Source: Synergistaceae bacterium (GTDB lineage: Bacteria > Synergistota > Synergistia > Synergistales > Aminithiophilaceae). From it: a DNA stretch of 64,000 nucleotides. Position numbers and translations under genes: made by a program. The notes under the pieces were generated by a model, which worked only from the letters and a program-made list of their open reading frames with translations, was not told the origin of the DNA and made no database searches. Shown piece after piece: positions 9,320-18,181 of the stretch. The stretch lies in NCBI GenBank assembly GCA_016756725.1, contig JAESII010000004.1, positions 186,001 through 250,000 on the forward strand, in the 5' to 3' direction. Position 1 is the stretch's first letter; each line of letters opens with the position of its first letter.

Positions 9320-10045
9320 TCAGGGTTTGAGGGCCGATGCCGTCAGGCTCAGGCCCATGGAGATCAGAACGACAAGGGCGAGGAGTCGAAAGAGCCGTTC
9401 CGGAACGCGGCGGGCCAGGACGATGCCGAGGAGCGTCCCCGCCGCCAGAGCCGGGAGACAGGCGAAGTAGAGCCCCATCGTCGGCCTGGCGATCATGCCC
9501 TTGGCCAGGAAAAGGACCGTCGTCACCACGTTGAGGCTCAGGAAGTAGCCCGCCAGGGTAGAGCGGAAGACGTTCTTGTCCGCCCCCTGGTTGGCCAGGA
9601 AGAGGATGACCGGCGGCCCGCTCATGGAGAGGCTTCCGTTGAGAAGGCCGCTGGCGAAGCCGACGGCCAGAAGGGCCCAGAGCCGGGGCGGCAGGGGGCG
9701 GCGGAAGCCGAGAAGAAGGGCCAGGGCGGAAGCGGTGACGAAAAGCCCCGCCGTGAGGCGCAAGGCCGAAGCCGGGAAGAGGTTCAGAATCCACAGCCCC
9801 GGCAGGAGGCCCGCCACGCCGCCCAGAAGCAGGCCGCCCAGGGTGCGCCGGGAGAGATGGCTCCCGCAGTCAATCCAGACGGCCCCATTCATGGCCAGGC
9901 TCAGCAGGACCAGGAGAGGAATGACGAGAGTCCCCTCGAAGAAAAAAAGGAGCAGGGGAACGGCGAGCAGGGAAAAGCCGAAGCCCGTACAGCCCTGAAG
10001 AAGGCTCCCCAGAAAGACGGGCAGACCGGCCTGGATGATTTCCAC
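9320..10045 (-). CDS. TauE/SafE-family membrane permease
   Basis: A 241-residue integral membrane protein with about seven to eight helices. It has the twofold-related glycine-rich motifs of the TauE/SafE anion-permease family (LLQGCTGFGFSLLAVPLLL near the start, LLNGSLSMSGPPVILFL near the middle). Members export or import sulfite, sulfoacetate and other small organic anions. It is expressed on its own, flanked by the HD-domain gene and by the terminator of the upstream permease gene, so context does not reveal the substrate. Confidence 0.85.
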   Translation of the reverse strand: MEIIQAGLPVFLGSLLQGCTGFGFSLLAVPLLLFFFEGTLVIPLLVLLSLAMNGAVWIDCGSHLSRRTLGGLLLGGVAGLLPGLWILNLFPASALRLTAGLFVTASALALLLGFRRPLPPRLWALLAVGFASGLLNGSLSMSGPPVILFLANQGADKNVFRSTLAGYFLSLNVVTTVLFLAKGMIARPTMGLYFACLPALAAGTLLGIVLARRVPERLFRLLALVVLISMGLSLTASALKP

Positions 10046-10106
10046 GACGACAACCTCCTCGAGAAAAGGACGGGGGGCAAAGGTCCCCTTCAGGTCGATT
10101 CTAACC

Positions 10107-10138
10107 CAAAAGGCCCCCTTCCGTCGGGAAGGGGGCCT
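10107..10138 (-). terminator. rho-independent terminator of the ArsR/permease operon
   Basis: A 12-bp GC-rich stem (10111-10122 with 10127-10138, loop GTCG) is followed on the minus strand by TTTT. It lies 18 bases past the stop of the permease gene at 10156. Confidence 0.85.
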
Positions 10139-10155
10139 GACCGTGGAAGACGCCT

Positions 10156-11196
10156 CTAATGGCGGTCACAGCCCGCCCCGCAGCCACAGGAAGGGGAGGA
10201 AGGACGGAAAATGCGGATCAGCCCCGGCAGGGCCGTCGCGGCGAGGATCAGCGCGGCACCGACAGAGACGCCGAAGGGGAGAACCTCGGCGGCCTCGCCC
10301 ATGACTGCCGACGGTGACCGGCCCAGGACACCGTAGAGGGCATCGACGGCGAGGCCGAAGGCGAAGGAGACGGCGGCGATCGCCCCCAGGTAGAGGGCGA
10401 CGAAACGGCGGCCGTAGGTCCGAAGCAGCACCGACAGAGAGGCCATGTTTGTCGCCGGTCCGGCCAGGAGGAAGACAAGAGCCGCACCGGGGGAGACACC
10501 CTTGAGGATCAGCGCCGCCGCCAGGGGCGTCGACGACGTGGCACAGACATAGAGGGGAACGCCGACGAGAAACATGACGGCCATCGAGAAAAGACCGCCG
10601 CCGAGGAAGCGGCCGAGAAGATCTTCAGGGACGAAGGCTGCCACGGCTCCCGACAGGACGACGCCGACGAAGAAGGCGCCGGCCATGTCCGCCCAGAGAT
10701 CGCCGAAGGCGTAACGAATCCCCCCGAGGACGGTCTCACGGCGCCACCGGTCGCCCTCCTGAGACGGCGGGGCCATCTCGGAGGGCGGCCCGGTGACGTT
10801 GATCGTCAGTCCCGCCACGACGGCGGAGACGAAAGCCGCCAGAGGCCGGGCGACGGCAAGAATCGGATCGAGGAGGGCATAGCTGACGGCGATGGAATCG
10901 ACGCCCGACTCGGGTGTGGCGATGAGGAAGGAGGCGACGGCACCCCTGGTGGCCCCCTGCCGCCCAAGGGACTGAGCCACGGGCAGGACGCCGCAGGAGC
11001 ACAGAGGCATGGGCACTCCGACGAGGGCGGCCTTGAAGACGGAAGCCACCGGCCCTCTCCCCAGGGTACGGCTTACCGTTTCCGGCCGGAGCAGCGCTTT
11101 GAGAAGACCGGCGATGACGAGGCCGAAGACCATAAAGGGAGCGGCGGCAAGAAACATCGCCAGGGAGCTCTGCAGCAGTTCTTCAAGGATCTTCAT
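10156..11196 (-). CDS. metal efflux-type permease (SO_0444 / ArsP_1 family)
   Basis: A 346-residue permease with two four-helix bundles, of the DUF318/ArsP_1 superfamily that includes predicted copper/zinc exporters. The diagnostic segment is VPMPLCSCGVLPVAQ, with its conserved C-S-C-G in a membrane helix, followed by the ATPESGVDSI block. The C-terminal tail is Cys/His-rich (SCGCGAGCDRH), a likely metal-capture site. Its start overlaps the stop of the ArsR-family regulator by 4 bases (ATGA), so metal-responsive derepression of the pair is the natural reading. Which metal is exported is not settled by sequence. Confidence 0.85.
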   Translation of the reverse strand: MKILEELLQSSLAMFLAAAPFMVFGLVIAGLLKALLRPETVSRTLGRGPVASVFKAALVGVPMPLCSCGVLPVAQSLGRQGATRGAVASFLIATPESGVDSIAVSYALLDPILAVARPLAAFVSAVVAGLTINVTGPPSEMAPPSQEGDRWRRETVLGGIRYAFGDLWADMAGAFFVGVVLSGAVAAFVPEDLLGRFLGGGLFSMAVMFLVGVPLYVCATSSTPLAAALILKGVSPGAALVFLLAGPATNMASLSVLLRTYGRRFVALYLGAIAAVSFAFGLAVDALYGVLGRSPSAVMGEAAEVLPFGVSVGAALILAATALPGLIRIFRPSSPSCGCGAGCDRH

Positions 11197-11606
11197 CGCT
11201 TTGACCTCCCTTCACTGTGGGCCCGATGGTCCAGGCCGATCTTGAGGATCGCCTCGACGTGATCGTCGTCGAGGGAATAAAAGAGCATCTGCCCCTCCCG
11301 GCGTCGCCGGACCAGGGCCAGCTGACGGAGATGACGCAGGTGATGGGAGACGGAGGATTCGCTCGATCCCAGGAAGGCGGCGAGATCGCAGACGCACATC
11401 TCCCCGCCCCGCAGGGCCAGCAGCAGGCGAAGCCGGGTCGGATCGCCGAGGGCCTTGAACATGGGGGCAAGTTCCTCGGCCACCGAGGCCGACCCGGCCT
11501 CATCGTGGGCCCTCCGGACCCGTTCAGGATGAACGCAGTGGACCCGGCAGGCCTCACCGTCATTTTCGGACAGGGACTCTTCCCGGGGCGATTTTTTGCC
11601 TGTCAT
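11193..11606 (-). CDS. ArsR/SmtB-family metal-sensing repressor
   Basis: A 137-residue winged-helix repressor. The core has FKALGDPTRLRLLLAL followed by the recognition helix SSESSVSHHLRHLRQ. Metal-site residues are visible at two places: a CadC-like thiolate set (C20, C24 and C71-V-C73) and an SmtB-like alpha-5 set (D-D-H-V around residue 117 and L-D-H near 127). That combination suggests soft divalent metals such as Cd, Pb or Zn. The ATG at 11606 was chosen because AGGAG lies 8 bases upstream; a longer frame runs into the operator. It is co-transcribed with the exporter it overlaps. Confidence 0.88.
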   Translation of the reverse strand: MTGKKSPREESLSENDGEACRVHCVHPERVRRAHDEAGSASVAEELAPMFKALGDPTRLRLLLALRGGEMCVCDLAAFLGSSESSVSHHLRHLRQLALVRRRREGQMLFYSLDDDHVEAILKIGLDHRAHSEGRSKR

Positions 11607-11626
11607 CGATCTCACTCCTTTGATAT

Positions 11627-11650
11627 TTGAACATATATTCATATATTCAA
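11627..11650. promoter_or_regulatory. ArsR-type operator (12-12 imperfect palindrome)
   Basis: A 24-bp AT-rich imperfect palindrome, TTGAA...TTCAA, matches at 9 of 12 paired positions. It lies 20 bases upstream of the repressor start. Spacing and composition match ArsR/SmtB operators, so it is the likely autoregulatory site. Confidence 0.7.
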
Positions 11651-11681
11651 GTGCTCCCGTCAAGAGGGCGGGAGCACTTTT
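11651..11681 (+). terminator. orphan terminator-like hairpin
   Basis: A 9-bp stem GTGCTCCCG/CGGGAGCAC (11651-11659, 11669-11677) is followed by TTTT on the plus strand. No plus-strand gene ends here. It abuts the ArsR operator and could block read-through toward the chemoreceptor gene. Confidence 0.45.
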
Positions 11682-11776
11682 GTGACCTTTTCGTGACGGA
11701 TCTGAAAGAAGGACAAGGGGCAGGCCGTCTAGACTGGAGGCATCGACAGAGAGGCAAATCCGAAAGGAGGACGACC

Positions 11777-13876
11777 ATGACCGTCCGGAAACGGCTCTGG
11801 CTCCTGACCTCGCTATTCATCGCCGTCATCGCCGTGCTGTCTGTCAGCGCCTACGTCAAGGGGAGCGACGTCATCGAGGAGAGTCTCGACCATTTCGGCA
11901 ACGACAAGGCACGTTCCACGGCTCTTGCCGTGGAACGCTACTTCGACGGGGTGATCCTTCTCGTGGAGACCCTTGGCCAGGCCCTGTCCGAGAGAGGTAC
12001 GGCCCTTGCCGAAGAGCCACTGCCTCTCCAGTCGGCCCTGAAGGGCCATCTCGAGGGAAACGGCCTTTCCCGAGGCATCGGCGAGCTCTACTTCGCCTCC
12101 TCCCGTGGCGGCCTTTTCGTGACGGCCCGAGGCTGGCAGGCGCCGAAGGATTTCCAGCCCCGCAGGCGTCCCTGGTATCAGGCCGCCGTCGATGCCGGTC
12201 AGGCCACCCTCTCCCTGCCCTACCGGGACAGCATCACCCAAGAGATCGTCGTCACCGTGTCGGCTCCCGTCTTCGACGGGAGCCATCGGCTTTTGGGTGT
12301 CATCGGCGCCGACCTGGCTCTGGACCGGCTGACCTCTCTTCTGGAAGAGGAAACGGTCCTGGGCCGAGGGGGAGCCCTCCTCCTCGACCGGGGGGGCAAG
12401 GTCATCCTCTCCCCTCGGGAGGAATGGAATCTGACGGAGAATATTCTCGTTCCCTCCGACCGGATCGGGGCCGATCTGGCTCAGGCGGGACAGGATCTTC
12501 TCATGGCCGAGGCGGGACAGAACGACTTTACCCTCGACGGCAAGGCCATGCGTCTTTATCATCGCTTCACCCGTCACGGCTACATCGTGGCTCTCGAGTT
12601 TCCCCTCGCCACGATCGGCGAGATGGCCCGGTCCTTCACGAACCTTCTTGCCGCCGTCGGCTCGGGAGCGCTTCTTCTCGTCCTGGCTCTGGTCATCCCC
12701 ACCGCGCGAAGCCTCACGCGCGGCCTGGCCGTCCTGAAGGAAGGGACGGAGCGGCTCGCCTCAGGGGACCTGACCGTCTCCTTCGAGGAGGAGTCCGGCG
12801 ACGAGATGGGGGCGATCGGGGGACTCCTGGCGACGATGAGGGACCGTTTGGCCCTCTCCCTGGACCGGACGGGAAAGCTCATGGGGGAGGCCTCCCGACT
12901 GGCCTCCGGTCTCGTCGGCGAAGCGGAGCGCTCGAGAAAGGCGGCGGCAGGAACGGCAGAAAGCCTCGGTGAGGCCGCGGCGAAACTTCAAGGCAGCGTC
13001 GCCGCCCTTCAGGAGGTCAGCGGCAGCGTGGAAGAGACGGCGGCAGGGACGGCGGAAGCGGCCCAGCTTTCGGGACGGTGTGCCTCCGCCGCGACAAAGA
13101 CCCTGGCTCTCGTCGAAGGCGGGATCGGCTCGGCCGTGACCGTTCTCGAAGGACTCGACCAAGCCCTGACGCGGAGCGAGGCGAGCAGCCTCTCCGTCGA
13201 GAAGCTGCAGGATAGGGTCGCCCTTGTCTCCCGCTTTGCGACGACGATCGCCGCCATCGCCGACCAGACGAACCTGCTGGCTCTCAACGCAGCCATTGAG
13301 GCTGCCCGGGCAGGAGAGGCGGGACGGGGCTTTGCCGTCGTGGCCCGATCGGTCCGGGACCTTTCGGAGGAATCGGCTCATGCGGCGGGAGAGATCCAGC
13401 AGATGACCGAGGAACTTCTGAAGCAGACGGGACAGAGCCAGGAAGAGGCCCGAAAGACGCGGGACATCCTGAGGGCCGTCGCCGACGGGACAGGAAGGGC
13501 AAGAGCCGATCTGGAAGAGGGACGTCGCGAGGCCCGCCTCGTCGCCTCCTCGACGGGCGAGATCGCCGCCTTCGTTCAGCAGCAGGCCGCGGCAACCCAG
13601 GAAATGACGGCGGCCCTCGACGAGGCCGTCGCCGCAATCACCGACGCGGCATCGCGCATCGACGCGCTGCACCCGGTGACGGGAGATACGGAAAGGAGCG
13701 CGGCAAGGACGGCCCTGACCGCGGAGGAGATGGGAGCCAGGGCTCGGGAGGTTCACGAGGCCTTCCGCCACTTCATCCTCCCCGACGGCCAGACCGAAGG
13801 AGACGGGCAGGCCGCCCGGCCCGGCAAGACGCCCCAGGCGCCCCGCTCTGGCAGCATCGCCCTGGGACGGTGCTGA
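11777..13876 (+). CDS. methyl-accepting chemotaxis protein, dCache sensor
   Basis: A 699-residue transmembrane chemoreceptor. Helix 1 is at residues 8-27 and is followed by a periplasmic Cache domain of about 260 residues, with [18 protein letters not shown] and the [12 protein letters not shown] strand typical of amino-acid-binding dCache sensors. Helix 2 ([17 protein letters not shown]) leads into a HAMP domain. The cytoplasmic signalling tip is canonical: [20 protein letters not shown], then GRGFAVVA and VRDLSEES. The ATG at 11777 has GGAGG 7 bases upstream. No other chemotaxis gene is nearby. The likely ligand, amino acids, is inferred only from the domain type. Confidence 0.93.
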   Translation: MTVRKRLWLLTSLFIAVIAVLSVSAYVKGSDVIEESLDHFGNDKARSTALAVERYFDGVILLVETLGQALSERGTALAEEPLPLQSALKGHLEGNGLSRGIGELYFASSRGGLFVTARGWQAPKDFQPRRRPWYQAAVDAGQATLSLPYRDSITQEIVVTVSAPVFDGSHRLLGVIGADLALDRLTSLLEEETVLGRGGALLLDRGGKVILSPREEWNLTENILVPSDRIGADLAQAGQDLLMAEAGQNDFTLDGKAMRLYHRFTRHGYIVALEFPLATIGEMARSFTNLLAAVGSGALLLVLALVIPTARSLTRGLAVLKEGTERLASGDLTVSFEEESGDEMGAIGGLLATMRDRLALSLDRTGKLMGEASRLASGLVGEAERSRKAAAGTAESLGEAAAKLQGSVAALQEVSGSVEETAAGTAEAAQLSGRCASAATKTLALVEGGIGSAVTVLEGLDQALTRSEASSLSVEKLQDRVALVSRFATTIAAIADQTNLLALNAAIEAARAGEAGRGFAVVARSVRDLSEESAHAAGEIQQMTEELLKQTGQSQEEARKTRDILRAVADGTGRARADLEEGRREARLVASSTGEIAAFVQQQAAATQEMTAALDEAVAAITDAASRIDALHPVTGDTERSAARTALTAEEMGARAREVHEAFRHFILPDGQTEGDGQAARPGKTPQAPRSGSIALGRC

Positions 13877-13894
13877 AAGACGGCCCCGGCGGGC

Positions 13895-14542
13895 CTACCG
13901 CCGCCTGGCCCTGGCCCGCTCCAGAGCCTCCAGGCCGAGGCGGAGGTGCTCCTCCATGAGCCGGCAGGCCCCGTCGCCGTCGCCGCCTCTGAGGGCCTGA
14001 ACGATCCTGCCGTGTTCGACGGAACTCTCCCGCTCCTCCTCCTCGCCAGTGGGAAAGAGGAGGTGGTAGACGGCGGTCCGGGCCAGGAGGGGCGCCAGCG
14101 TTTCGGCCAGGACGGCGTTCCCCCCCGCCCGGGCCAGAAGAAGGTGAAAGCCTGCGACGGTGCCGAAGGGCCCGGGAGGATCGCCCTCTTCCGGGTCACC
14201 GGGGCAAAGCGATTGTTCCAGTGCCGCCAGGACGACGGGATCGGGGTGGGCGACAGCCCGCCGGAGGGCCAGAAGTTCCAGGTTGGCCCTGACTTCATAG
14301 GCCCCCCGGATTTCGTCGACTGAGGGGTCGCGGAGTCTGGCTCCGCCTCCGGGCAGAAGCAGGGCGATCCCCTCGGCGGCGAGGCGCCTCAGGGCCTCCC
14401 GGACGGGCGTGCGGCTGACGCCGAGCCGCTCGGCCAGGGAGAGGGCCGCCAGCCTGTCGCCGGCGCCGATTTCCCCGTCGACGATGAGGCCGACGATGGC
14501 TCCGTAGGCCCGCTCGGCGGCCGTGAGGTCCCGGGAACTCAC
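13895..14542 (-). CDS. GntR-family regulator with FCD domain
   Basis: A 215-residue one-component regulator. The N-terminal winged helix (about residues 10-70) contains LAERLGVSRTPVREALRRLAAEG, the standard GntR DNA-binding block. The C-terminal all-helical FCD ligand domain follows (RANLELLALRRAV, then a metal/ligand histidine in FHLLLARAGGN and a late EH). The start is a GTG directly abutting the TAG of the upstream aminotransferase gene. As the last gene of the operon it probably senses an intermediate or substrate of the pathway and controls the promoter near 19201-19239. Confidence 0.9.
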   Translation of the reverse strand: MSSRDLTAAERAYGAIVGLIVDGEIGAGDRLAALSLAERLGVSRTPVREALRRLAAEGIALLLPGGGARLRDPSVDEIRGAYEVRANLELLALRRAVAHPDPVVLAALEQSLCPGDPEEGDPPGPFGTVAGFHLLLARAGGNAVLAETLAPLLARTAVYHLLFPTGEEEERESSVEHGRIVQALRGGDGDGACRLMEEHLRLGLEALERARARRR

Positions 14543-15676
14543 CTAGAGCCCCGAGTCCTCCAGCTCCCGCAGGAAGGCCGAGATGCGCTCCAGCCCCTGT
14601 CGGAGCATGGCGGGATCGAAGGCGTAGCCGATGCGGAGCCACCGGTCCCGGTCGAAGCAGCTTCCGGGTACGATGAAGGTACCGTCGCGCTCGAAAAGCC
14701 TGCGGCAGAATTCCTCGGAAGAGAGGTCGTAGTCGTAGTGGACGAAGGCCGTCGTCCCTGCCCGAGGCGGCACGTAGTCGAGGCGGCTTTCGCCCTCGAC
14801 CCACTGGCGGAGGACCTCGGCGCTTCTGCGGACGATGGTGCGATTCCGCTCCAGGAGGCGCTCCTGGGACTCAAGGGCCACCGTGGCCAGAAGATCGTCG
14901 AGACGGCCGCAGCTGATGGTCGTGTAGTCCCTGTGGGAAAAGGCCCGGGCGATGAAGGAGGCCGGTCCGACGATCCAGCCGACGCGCAGCCCCGCCAGGG
15001 AGAAGACTTTCGACATGCTCCCCGTGCTGATGCCCTTTTCGTAGAGGTCGGCCACGGAGGGGACGTCCAGGGCAGGATCGTGGACGAGACCGCGGTAGAC
15101 CTCGTCGCAGACGATCCAGGCCCCGACGGAACGGGCCACCTCGACGAGGGCCTCCAGGCGGTCCCGCTCCATGAGGGCCCCCGTGGGGTTGTTCGGGTTG
15201 TTGAGGCAGATGAGGCGCGTCCTGTTCGTGACGAGGCCCGCCAGGGCCTCCGGGTCGGGAAGGAAGCCCTCTTCGGGACTCAGGGGGAGGAGGGTGACCT
15301 TGGCCCCGAAGGATTCGGGGATGCCCGTGAGCTGCTGGTAGGTGGGCCAGACGGAGACGACCTCGTCGCCGGCCTCGACGAGGGTGTAGAGGGCAAGGAA
15401 GTTAGCCGCCGCCCCGCCGTTCATGATGAGGACGTTCTCCCGCCTCTGGCCGCTGTAGAGGTCGGCCACGAGGTCCCGGAGCCGGTCGCTTCCGGGAATG
15501 TCGCCGTAGGAGAGCCGCAGGGAGCGGATCTCCTCGAGGAGTTCCTCCTTCCGTCCCGAAAGGTCGAGGAGGGCCTCGACGGTGAGGGAATCGACGCAGG
15601 TTTCGGCGATGTTGGTGACGGCGTCGTTCTCATAGGTGTTCATCCACTCTTCGACGCCGAAGGGACGGATCTTCAT
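14543..15676 (-). CDS. PLP-dependent aminotransferase, class I/II
   Basis: A 377-residue fold-type I PLP enzyme. Clear landmarks are the MNGGAAANFLAL cofactor loop, the LNNPNNPTG motif near residues 158-166, the aspartate in VCDEVYRG and the Schiff-base lysine K223 in SMSKVFSLAGLRVGW. The substrate is not defined. Distant members of this branch include capreomycidine-synthase-like and other beta/gamma-elimination or cyclising enzymes, so transamination itself is not certain. It overlaps the dehydratase gene upstream by 4 bases and is translationally coupled to it. Confidence 0.85.
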   Translation of the reverse strand: MKIRPFGVEEWMNTYENDAVTNIAETCVDSLTVEALLDLSGRKEELLEEIRSLRLSYGDIPGSDRLRDLVADLYSGQRRENVLIMNGGAAANFLALYTLVEAGDEVVSVWPTYQQLTGIPESFGAKVTLLPLSPEEGFLPDPEALAGLVTNRTRLICLNNPNNPTGALMERDRLEALVEVARSVGAWIVCDEVYRGLVHDPALDVPSVADLYEKGISTGSMSKVFSLAGLRVGWIVGPASFIARAFSHRDYTTISCGRLDDLLATVALESQERLLERNRTIVRRSAEVLRQWVEGESRLDYVPPRAGTTAFVHYDYDLSSEEFCRRLFERDGTFIVPGSCFDRDRWLRIGYAFDPAMLRQGLERISAFLRELEDSGL

Positions 15677-16686
15677 GATCGGGCACCTCCCTGAGATGAG
15701 TCGTTCCTGGAACGGACGAGAATATCGATGAGCCGTCCGTCGTCGACGTTGCCGCCGGAGACGACGAGCCCCACCTTGCGGCCCGAAAGATCGAGGCGAC
15801 CGCTGAGAAGGGAGGCGACGACGGTTGCCGCCCCTCCCTCGATGACTTCGTGGTGGTGGCCGTGGACGAAGGCCATGGCCGACCGGAGCTCCTCCTCCGA
15901 GGCGGCGTCGAGCCCGTCGAGACGGTCCTTGAGATAGTCGAAGAGGGGCTGGGAGGCGCCGCCGCAGAGGGCGTCGGCGACGGTCTCCTCTTCCCTGACG
16001 GGGACGACCTTGCCGGCCCGGAAGGCCTCGGGCCAGGAGGGGTTGGCCGCGGCGTGGGTTCCGTAGACCCTGAGGGCCGGCCTGATTCCCTTGGCCGCGG
16101 CGACGACGCCCGAGATGAGGCCGCCGCCGCTGATCGGACAGAGGATGACGTCCAGATCGGGCTCGTCCTCCATCATCTCCAGGGCCACCGTTCCCTGGCC
16201 CGAGGCGATGTGGAGGTCCTCGAAGGCCGAGACGTAGGTGAGCCCCTCGCCGTCGCGGAGGCGGAAGGATTCGGCCTCGGCGTCGTCATAGACGGAGCCG
16301 ACGACACGGAGATCGACGTAGTCGCCGCCGAGGCTGACAATGGCGCTGCGCTTGGTCTCGGGACAGGCGCCGGGGACGCAGATGACGGCCCGCGTCTTCA
16401 GAAGCCGGGCCGCCGTGGCCACGCCCTGGGCGTGATTGCCGCTGGAGGCCGTGACGACGCCCCGGGCCCTTTCGGCCTCGGAGAGGGCGAACATCTTGTT
16501 CAGGGCGCCGCGGATCTTGAAGGAGCGACATCTCTGGCGGTTCTCCCACTTGACGTAGACGTCGGCGCCGCTGAGCTCGCTCAGCGGGTGGGAGTACTCC
16601 AGGGGCGTCCGGTAGATGCGGCCCCGGAGAAACCTGGCCGCCAGCAGCACGTCAGGCAGGGTCGGTTCGATCTTTTTCGTCGTCAT
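15673..16686 (-). CDS. threonine/serine dehydratase-like PLP enzyme
   Basis: A 337-residue fold-type II PLP enzyme without an ACT regulatory domain, so catabolic or specialised rather than biosynthetic IlvA. The cofactor lysine is K57 in SFKIRGA. The substrate loop SSGNHAQG and the phosphate-binding GGGLISG are intact. Relatives include threonine dehydratase, serine racemase, and EutB of ectoine degradation, which pairs with an ornithine-cyclodeaminase-family partner as here. It overlaps both neighbours by 4 bases. The true substrate is probably a hydroxy- or modified amino acid, but this is inference. Confidence 0.88.
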   Translation of the reverse strand: MTTKKIEPTLPDVLLAARFLRGRIYRTPLEYSHPLSELSGADVYVKWENRQRCRSFKIRGALNKMFALSEAERARGVVTASSGNHAQGVATAARLLKTRAVICVPGACPETKRSAIVSLGGDYVDLRVVGSVYDDAEAESFRLRDGEGLTYVSAFEDLHIASGQGTVALEMMEDEPDLDVILCPISGGGLISGVVAAAKGIRPALRVYGTHAAANPSWPEAFRAGKVVPVREEETVADALCGGASQPLFDYLKDRLDGLDAASEEELRSAMAFVHGHHHEVIEGGAATVVASLLSGRLDLSGRKVGLVVSGGNVDDGRLIDILVRSRNDSSQGGARS

Positions 16687-17711
16687 GGCATCGTTCCTTT
16701 CCTCGCCCCTTGGGCGATCTCGATGAGGTCGTTGAGGACGCCGTAGGCCGTATCGTTCAGATCGGGCCCCTCCTGGGCGATAACGACGGGGTGCATCCGG
16801 TCCGTCTCGATGCGGACGATGGCGCCGTAGGCGTCGACGAGGGCAAAGGGGTCGTCGCAGGGGACGGCCTCGACGGCCACGGAAGTCTCGACGGAACTCC
16901 CCCTGCGCCGGCCCCGGCAGACGAGTTTGAGCCTCCTGCCCTCATCGAGGGCCTTGCGGGCCTCTGTGGCGGTGATCGCCCCGATTCCCTGGCGGCTGAC
17001 GTCAAAGGGGGTCACGTCGGCACCCATGAGGACGTTGGCCAGGGCCGCCGTCTTGGCGGCGCCGTCCCAGCCGTCGACGTCGTGGGAGGGATCGGCCTCG
17101 GCGATGCCCGCGGCCTGGGCTGCGGCGATTCCCTCCGCCAGCGTTCCTCCCCGTTCGAGATGGGCCAAGATGGCGTTGGTCGTGCCGTTGAGGATGCCCG
17201 AAAAGGCCTGGACCCGGCAGCCCTTGAGGCCCGCCCGGGCCAGGTTGAAGAGGGGTGCCCCGTCCATGACGGCCGACTCGAAGAGGAAGGGGGCATTCCT
17301 GGCCGACGCCAGGGCCTGGAGCTCGCCGAAGGCGAAGGCGACGGGGCCCTTGTTGGCGGTGACGACGGCCCGCCCTCGCTTCAGGGCGGCCCGGATGTGG
17401 GAGAGGGCCGGCTCTCCCCGCCCTTCGATGGAGAGGGGCGACAGCTCGACAAGGACGTCATAGTCGAGGGTCTCACTGGCCTCAAGGGGCGTCAGGGTCG
17501 TGGCCGCCCGGTGGTCGGCGGCGAAAGAGCCCCCTTCCTTGAGGTCATCGACGGCCCGGGCCAGATCGAGGCCGGGACCGGCGAGAGAGCCCCGGCTGCG
17601 GGTGAAGATTCCGACGGCCTCGAGGCCGCCGTCGATGAGGGACGGATCGGCAGAGACGATCTCGGCCAGTCTGCGGGCCACGTTGCCGAAGCCGATGAAA
17701 AGAACTTTCAC
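16683..17711 (-). CDS. homoserine dehydrogenase-like NAD(P) oxidoreductase
   Basis: A 342-residue protein matching the homoserine dehydrogenase fold. It has a nucleotide loop GFGNVARRL at the N-terminus, VVTANKGPVA with the catalytic-region lysine, the signature GILNGTTNAIL, and DPSHDVDGWDGAAKTAALAN with the second catalytic lysine. It lacks an aspartate kinase or ACT domain. Sitting in a degradation-type operon, it may oxidise homoserine or a related beta/gamma-hydroxy amino acid rather than serve threonine synthesis. The gene overlaps the dehydratase start by 4 bases. Confidence 0.85.
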   Translation of the reverse strand: MKVLFIGFGNVARRLAEIVSADPSLIDGGLEAVGIFTRSRGSLAGPGLDLARAVDDLKEGGSFAADHRAATTLTPLEASETLDYDVLVELSPLSIEGRGEPALSHIRAALKRGRAVVTANKGPVAFAFGELQALASARNAPFLFESAVMDGAPLFNLARAGLKGCRVQAFSGILNGTTNAILAHLERGGTLAEGIAAAQAAGIAEADPSHDVDGWDGAAKTAALANVLMGADVTPFDVSRQGIGAITATEARKALDEGRRLKLVCRGRRRGSSVETSVAVEAVPCDDPFALVDAYGAIVRIETDRMHPVVIAQEGPDLNDTAYGVLNDLIEIAQGARKGTMP

Positions 17712-17744
17712 CGTAAAAGGGCCTCCCTTCCCTGCCTCCTGTCC

Positions 17745-18113
17745 TCAGACATTGAGGGCTTCCGTAACGGCCTCGGAGAGAGGCCAGACCGTCGGTCAAC
17801 TCCGCCTTGAGGGGCCAGCCGTAGCCGACGGGCCTGTGGCGGCGGTCCGTCGCGAACCAGCGACCGGGCCCGACGTAGGAGACGGGCACCTCCGTCTCAG
17901 CCGTGGAACTCACTTCGGCGATCCCCGCCTGAGGGCGGCCATCGCCGAAGTGATCGGGATAGTGATCGGGATAGGGAAGAAGCAGGTCCTCCAGGACCAG
18001 GCCTTTTTGAGGAACCGGTCCCGGACGGAGCTTTCGGTGAGGTTGTTCCTGATGCGGTCGTAGCCGAGCTGTTCCTGTGATTCCTTTTCGATGGCCCTGG
18101 GGACGTCCTTCAC
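17745..18113 (-). pseudogene. small gene with two compensating frameshifts
   Basis: A GTG at 18113 with GGGAGG nine bases upstream begins a well-coded frame that passes CTCAAAAAG near 18000 and stops at 17910. From that A5 run the codon pattern continues in the -1 frame through a segment containing VSYVGPGRWFATD, then near 17780 (a CTCTCTC repeat) returns to the first frame and ends LSEAVTEALNV with TGA at 17745. Total length is exactly 123 codons. Either two errors or mutations, or genuine recoding, are possible. I do not recognise the family. It lies between the cyclodeaminase and homoserine dehydrogenase-like genes and would belong to the same operon. Confidence 0.45.
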
Positions 18114-18181
18114 GGCAAGGCACCTCCCGACAGTGATGGAATGGGCCAACCGCTCCTCCTCCCCGAAGGGCGAAAGGCGGC

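Noticed and set aside
8013-9470. 485-codon plus-strand frame
   Set aside because: Antisense to the HD-domain gene; no ribosome site or recognisable domain.
11700-11740. Sigma-28-like promoter before the chemoreceptor gene
   Set aside because: GAAA and GCCGTCTA are present, but the spacing is 16 and the match is too weak.
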